From positions 1-51,275 of the forward strand of contig NZ_BOOK01000064.1 in the NCBI RefSeq assembly GCF_016863195.1: DNA of 51,275 bases. The letters are read 5' to 3'. Below, piece after piece: positions 48,118 through 51,275 of the stretch. This stretch comes from Paraplanobispora takensis (GTDB lineage: Bacteria > Actinomycetota > Actinomycetes > Streptosporangiales > Streptosporangiaceae). Position 1 is the first letter of the stretch, and each line of letters begins with the position of its first letter. The notes beneath the pieces are model-generated. The model was not told the DNA's origin. It was given only the letters and a program-made list of their open reading frames with translations, and made no database searches. A program made the position numbers and the translations under genes.

Positions 48118-49281
48118 TCAGGCCGCCACGGCCGAGTCTGCGGCGCGCAGCGCGCCGCGGGCCGCCGCCAGGGCGCTGTGCGTGGAGACCTCGCTGAGCA
48201 TGCCGGGGGCCGCGACCGAGTCACCGGCCAGCCAGACGCCCTCGCCCCGGTCGATCGCCGGCCGGTCACGCCACGAGGTGCCGGGCAGGTCCAGGGCGCC
48301 GCTGCGGCCGTTGGACACCGACTCCCGCCGCCAGACCGTGCGCTCGCGCCAGCCCGGCAGGGCCAGGCCGGCCAGGCGCTCCAGCCGGGCGAGCCCGTCG
48401 GCCTTCGCCTCACCCGCCCGCAGCGGCATCTCCAGCTGCGCGAGCGTATGCCCGGCCGGGGCGAGAGTGCGGTCCGCCATGCCGTACTGCTCGACGAACC
48501 CGCCCTCGTCCAGGTCCGAGGCGAAGAACACGTCCCGCGGGCCGCGGGTGAGCCCGAGGTCCAGCAGGACCGCCCGGCCGCTCTCCCAGCGCAGGGATTC
48601 CTCGCCCAGCAGGGGCCTGGCCGCGTCCAGCGAGGTGGCGACGATCACGGGCGTGTCCTCCGGCAGGCGGTCCACCCGCGATCCGGTCTCGATCCGCACG
48701 CCGAGCCCGCGGGCGTGGGCGGCCATCCGCTCGACCACCTTGCGCCAGCCGCCGACGACGTAGCGCGGGGCCGGATACTGCGGCGCGCTCGCCCGCAGCG
48801 CCCGCTCCCAGACGAACGCGGCCGACAGCCGCCCGGGGTCGGCGTCGAAGGTGATGACGCCCACGAGCCCGCAGGCCGCGCGCATCGCCTCCGCGCCGAA
48901 GCGCTCGGTGGCCCAGCTCCGGAAGTCCTGATCCACCGGGGCCACGGCCTTGCGCCTGGTGAGCGCGCTCACCAGCGGCCAGGGAGGGGTCAGGGTCAGG
49001 CGGCCGCCGTACCGGAACCGGCTCCGCGCGATCTCGCCGAGCGTGGGCTTGCGGAACGGCTGGACCAGCCTGCGGGCCGCCATCCAGCGCCACGGCGCGC
49101 CGTCGGAGTAGAACACGTGCGGCCCGTCGTTGGCGATGTACGGCGCCGCGGAGGAGCGGGCCCGCCCGCCGAGCGACCGGTGGGCCTCGTGGAGGGTGAC
49201 GGCGGCGCCGCCCTCGGCGCACGCGATGGCCGCGGTGAGCCCGGCGAGGCCACCGCCGATGATGGTGATTTCTCGTCTCAT
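48118..49281 (-). CDS. FAD-dependent oxidoreductase (phytoene desaturase/amine oxidase-like)
   Basis: The 387-residue protein begins with the Rossmann motif REITIIGGGLAGLTAAIACAEGGAAVTLHEAHRSLGGRARS, as in NAD(P)/FAD-dependent desaturases and amine oxidases. The C-terminal FAD motif reads VWLAGDSVAAPGMLSEVSTHSALAAARGA. The middle (substrate) domain is not diagnostic. The open frame extends to 49389, but the ATG at 49281 is the normal start and lies nine bases after a promoter of ECF41 type. The gene follows the sigma factor gene on the same strand, as oxidoreductases often do next to ECF41 sigma genes. Confidence 0.88.
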   Translation of the reverse strand: MRREITIIGGGLAGLTAAIACAEGGAAVTLHEAHRSLGGRARSSAAPYIANDGPHVFYSDGAPWRWMAARRLVQPFRKPTLGEIARSRFRYGGRLTLTPPWPLVSALTRRKAVAPVDQDFRSWATERFGAEAMRAACGLVGVITFDADPGRLSAAFVWERALRASAPQYPAPRYVVGGWRKVVERMAAHARGLGVRIETGSRVDRLPEDTPVIVATSLDAARPLLGEESLRWESGRAVLLDLGLTRGPRDVFFASDLDEGGFVEQYGMADRTLAPAGHTLAQLEMPLRAGEAKADGLARLERLAGLALPGWRERTVWRRESVSNGRSGALDLPGTSWRDRPAIDRGEGVWLAGDSVAAPGMLSEVSTHSALAAARGALRAADSAVAA

Positions 49282-49290
49282 GCCCCTCAC

Positions 49291-49318
49291 GACGCGAGGC
49301 GCCGCGGCGTTCGTGACA
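49291..49318 (-). promoter_or_regulatory. ECF41-type promoter before the FAD oxidoreductase
   Basis: On the minus strand TGTCACG (49318-49312) is followed after 17 bases by CGTC (49294-49291). The same arrangement stands before the sigma factor gene. The start codon at 49281 is nine bases downstream of CGTC, so the transcript would be leaderless or nearly so. Confidence 0.7.
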
Positions 49319-49320
49319 TC

Positions 49321-49356
49321 GTTTCCGGCTCGGTTTCCAGCTCGGTTTCCGGCATC
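49321..49356. repeat. 12-bp tandem repeat, three copies
   Basis: GTTTCCGGCTCG (49321-49332), GTTTCCAGCTCG (49333-49344) and GTTTCCGGCATC (49345-49356) follow each other between the sigma factor gene and the FAD oxidoreductase gene. The last unit overlaps the sigma factor stop codon. The array lies upstream of the ECF41-type promoter. Confidence 0.8.
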
Positions 49357-50254
49357 AGAGGCGGGAGAGTTTGTCCGGGTTGACGACAAGGTAGATCGTC
49401 TCGATCAGCCCGTCCCGGACGACCAGGGAGAGCAGCGTGATCACCTGCCCGCCGGCGGTGATCACGGCCGCCGGGGCGCCGTTGATCTCCGGGAACTCCA
49501 CGGTGATGCCGTCGGCTTCCGTGAGGCCGATGGACTCCAGGAACCGCCGGGCGCCCGTCTCCGACGCGATCGAGACGAGGAGGCGTGCGATCTTGTCGGC
49601 GCCGACGATGCTCCGCAGCGGTGCCCTGACCTTCCCGCCGCCGTCGCCGACCAGCGTGGCGTCGGCGGCCAGCATCGAGACGAGCCCCTCCAGGTCGCCG
49701 TCCACGGCGGCGCCGATGAAACGCTCGGTGATCTCCCGGCGCCTGGCCCGGTCCACCTCGAACCTCGGGCGCCGTTCTTCGACGTGCCGCCGCGCCCGGC
49801 GCGAGAGCTGCCGGGCCGTCGCCTCGGTGCGCCCGATCGCCTCCCCGATCTCCGCGTACGGCAGGCCGAACGCCTCCCGCAGCACGAACACCGCCCGCTC
49901 CAGCGGCGAGAGGGTCTCCAGCACCACCAGCAGCGCCAGCTCCACCGACGTGGTCAGCTCCACCCGCTCGGCCACGTCCGCGCCCGTGGCGACCGGCTCG
50001 GGCAGCCACTCCCCGGCATAGGACTCCCGGCGGGCCCCGATCCGCCGCAGCCGGTCGATGGACAGCCGGGTGGTCACCCTGATCAGGTAGGCCCGGTCGT
50101 CCTCGACGACGCCGACATCCACCCCCGACCAGCGCAACCACGCCTCCTGCACCACGTCCTCGGCGTCGGCGACGGTGCCCAGGATCCGGTAGGCGACCCC
50201 GGTCAGCAGGTCGCGGTGTCGTTCGAAGCGTTCGACGGTCATCTCGACGGACAT
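49355..50254 (-). CDS. ECF sigma factor, ECF41 (SigJ-like) group
   Basis: The 299-residue sigma factor has region 2 (HRDLLTGVAYRILGTVADAEDVVQEAWLRW, about 12-40), region 4 (LSPLERAVFVLREAFGLPYAEIGEAIGRTEATARQLSRRARRHV, about 115-160) and a SnoaL-like C-terminal extension (about 175-299). It has the three ECF41 marks: WLPEP between regions 2 and 4, DGGGK in the extension and NPDKL near the end. In this group the extension replaces a separate anti-sigma factor. The ATG at 50254 lies eight bases after the -10 element of its own promoter; an in-frame ATG lies at 50242. The FAD gene follows 73 bases downstream. Confidence 0.95.
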   Translation of the reverse strand: MSVEMTVERFERHRDLLTGVAYRILGTVADAEDVVQEAWLRWSGVDVGVVEDDRAYLIRVTTRLSIDRLRRIGARRESYAGEWLPEPVATGADVAERVELTTSVELALLVVLETLSPLERAVFVLREAFGLPYAEIGEAIGRTEATARQLSRRARRHVEERRPRFEVDRARRREITERFIGAAVDGDLEGLVSMLAADATLVGDGGGKVRAPLRSIVGADKIARLLVSIASETGARRFLESIGLTEADGITVEFPEINGAPAAVITAGGQVITLLSLVVRDGLIETIYLVVNPDKLSRL

Positions 50255-50262
50255 GGACCCAG

Positions 50263-50290
50263 GACGTATCACGCCCCGTCCCGCGTGACA
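50263..50290 (-). promoter_or_regulatory. ECF41-type promoter of the sigma factor gene (autoregulation)
   Basis: On the minus strand TGTCACG (50290-50284) and CGTC (50266-50263) are separated by 17 bases, the same spacing as at 49291-49318. ECF41 sigma factors are known to use a TGTCAC-like -35 and a CGTC -10. The ATG at 50254 would be at or next to the transcript start, so the mRNA is probably leaderless. Confidence 0.75.
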
Positions 50291-50390
50291 TCCCCGGGCG
50301 GAGGCCGCCCGTAATGATGGCGCGAGGCGGTCGCGGAGTCGGTTAGGATTCTTCTGTGCCGCGTTCCGCGAGGGACGCTCCACACCGCAA

Positions 50391-50463
50391 GGGGCTATGG
50401 CGCAGCTGGTAGCGCGCCTCCATGGCATGGAGGAGGTCTGGGGTTCGAATCCCCATAGCTCCA
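50391..50463 (+). tRNA. tRNA-Ala (anticodon GGC), copy 2
   Basis: This 73-base tRNA is identical to the one at 35423-35495, including acceptor stem, anticodon (50424-50426) and discriminator A, with no encoded CCA. The flanking sequences are different from those of copy 1 except for CAG directly after the gene. A short hairpin GCCGTT-CTCGA-AACGGC (50471-50487) follows and may end transcription. Confidence 0.98.
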
Positions 50464-50517
50464 CAGTGGGGCCGTTCTCGAAACGGCTGGACTGAACCGC
50501 TCCGGTTTCGACGGAGG

Positions 50518-50534
50518 CCCGGGACTGTCCCGGG
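50518..50534. terminator. Palindrome downstream of tRNA-Ala copy 2
   Basis: CCCGGGAC and GTCCCGGG flank a single T. It lies 55 bases after the tRNA and follows a weaker hairpin at 50471-50487. It could serve as terminator; otherwise the stretch 50464-50672 shows no gene. Confidence 0.4.
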
Positions 50535-50672
50535 TTGAGCGGGGTCGGGTTGCCGGCAGGTTCATCAGGTGATCCGGGCATGACCGGTCCGAGCCCGCAG
50601 GGCGTGAACCTCCGAGCTCGGACGTGGTGCGTTGGTTCACCGGTGTGGCATCAGGCCGACGGCCGGTTGAGA

Positions 50673-51180
50673 TCAGGACACCGGTGCGAGGCCGAGAGCG
50701 TCACGCGCGCTGCGGAAGTCCTGGGAAACGCGTGTGTCACCGTTTCTTCCCGTGTGCGTGCCCTTGGCGATGACCTCACAGCAGCCGGTGATGCTGATGA
50801 CGCGTTTGGTGAACTCACCCTCGCCTACCCCGCCGTCGTAGATCAGGTTCGACGCGTGGGCGGTGAACAGAAGGTCGAAGGTGACGTGCTCGCGGGACGC
50901 GGCGGCGGTCGTGTCGTTGACCCCGCCCCAGAAGCGTGACCTCCACCGGGACGTCGGCGTTCGGCGGGGAAGCCGGTGCTCGCCTGCCGGCATCCGGTGC
51001 GGCGCCGAGGATCAAGCCGCTGCCGTCGGGCTTTGTCCGGACCGCGTCCAGGGCGCCGGAGTGCAGAGCGTCGGTGTACCGGTTCCGGGCGGCCTGCAGT
51101 TCAGCGAACGAGTGACGGGCGGGCCGGACCCGGACTGGTGCGATCCGCTCGGCCTCGGCGATCGCCCGCTTGGCCCGCAC
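50673..51180 (-). pseudogene. Degraded S1-type secreted peptidase
   Basis: Two overlapping minus-strand frames together resemble an actinomycete S1 (chymotrypsin-like) peptidase. From 51180 the first reads a pro-region-like APVRVRPARHSFAELQAARNRY and ends near PVEVT. The second frame continues from about 50940 with RFWGGVNDTT and then NLIYDGGVGEGEFTKRVISI and KGTHTGRNGDTRV. One base is lost or gained near 50938. The segment that should hold the catalytic His and Asp is shortened, and the frame ends at 50673 before any GDSGG serine motif. It therefore looks inactive. The assignment is by motif memory; a search is needed to confirm. Confidence 0.5.
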
Positions 51181-51207
51181 TGCCGTACCCGCTTTCAGCC
51201 TCAGGAC

Positions 51208-51275
51208 TTACTCGGCTAGAAGATCACTGAAAATCTTGGCGTGCCGTGGGCTGGGCTGGATCGTCAGGCGGGCCT
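51208..51275 (-). CDS. Possible 3' end of a gene entering from the right edge
   Basis: A minus-strand frame is open from the window edge to a TAA at 51208-51210 and would give the C-terminal residues RLTIQPSPRHAKIFSDLLAE. The residues look protein-like rather than random, but 21 codons are too few for assignment. The sequence is AT-richer than the surroundings, like the neighbouring pseudogene region. Confidence 0.25.
   Translation of the reverse strand, partial: ARLTIQPSPRHAKIFSDLLAE

Noticed and set aside
1-51275. CRISPR array, rRNA genes, prophage or insertion sequence
   Set aside because: No regularly spaced repeats with unique spacers, no rRNA signatures and no transposase or integrase frame are visible; all tandem arrays here lack spacers.

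Overview
The window is very GC-rich, with strong G/C bias at third codon positions and many GTG starts. It looks like the chromosome of a filamentous, sporulating actinomycete. The order folC - DUF4233 - ndk - mreBCD - PBP2 - rodA - radical SAM pair - RNase E/G - rplU - rpmA - obg - proBA - nadD - rsfS - phosphatase - tRNA-Ala is the Streptomyces/Streptosporangiales core order. The accessory content suggests Streptosporangiaceae, but that family assignment is an inference.

Region 1 (about 1-23.4 kb, all + strand) is conserved housekeeping: folate polyglutamylation, an MFS-like membrane protein, NDP kinase, the MreB/C/D-PBP2-RodA wall elongation machine joined by stop/start overlaps, the B12/radical-SAM pair next to a long RNase E/G, L21-L27-Obg, and ProB-ProA. 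An accessory cassette (76-aa protein, HTH/TPR regulator, APH-fold kinase) sits between rodA and the radical SAM genes.

Region 2 (23.4-35.3 kb) mixes core genes (nadD, rsfS, a histidine phosphatase) with accessory genes. These are a Ser/Thr kinase with a polytopic C-terminus, a secreted Zn-peptidase-like protein that lacks its zinc motif, an M48 peptidase, a secreted alpha/beta-hydrolase peptidase, a secreted unknown, a DUF4240 protein, a lytic transglycosylase lipoprotein and a membrane-anchored unknown.

Region 3 (35.4-50.5 kb) is bracketed by two identical tRNA-Ala(GGC) genes 15 kb apart. It carries a cassette of a beta-solenoid-like protein, a seven-bladed WD40 propeller and a BTAD/NB-ARC/TPR regulator; a two-component system whose two genes are separated by fifteen 15-bp repeats; a DUF523 protein; two small membrane proteins; a SRPBCC protein whose ribosome binding site lies in a perfect hairpin; a CynX-type transporter; an AlaX-like tRNA editing protein; and an ECF41 sigma factor with an FAD oxidoreductase. 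The last two genes are each preceded by the same TGTCACG-N17-CGTC promoter pattern, which gives a readable autoregulated stress unit. Beyond the second tRNA is a frameshifted, gapped S1-type peptidase pseudogene.

A recurring feature is short tandem repeat arrays in intergenic junctions (12, 15, 20, 33 and 43 bp units), together with several strong palindromes near start codons or at gene ends.
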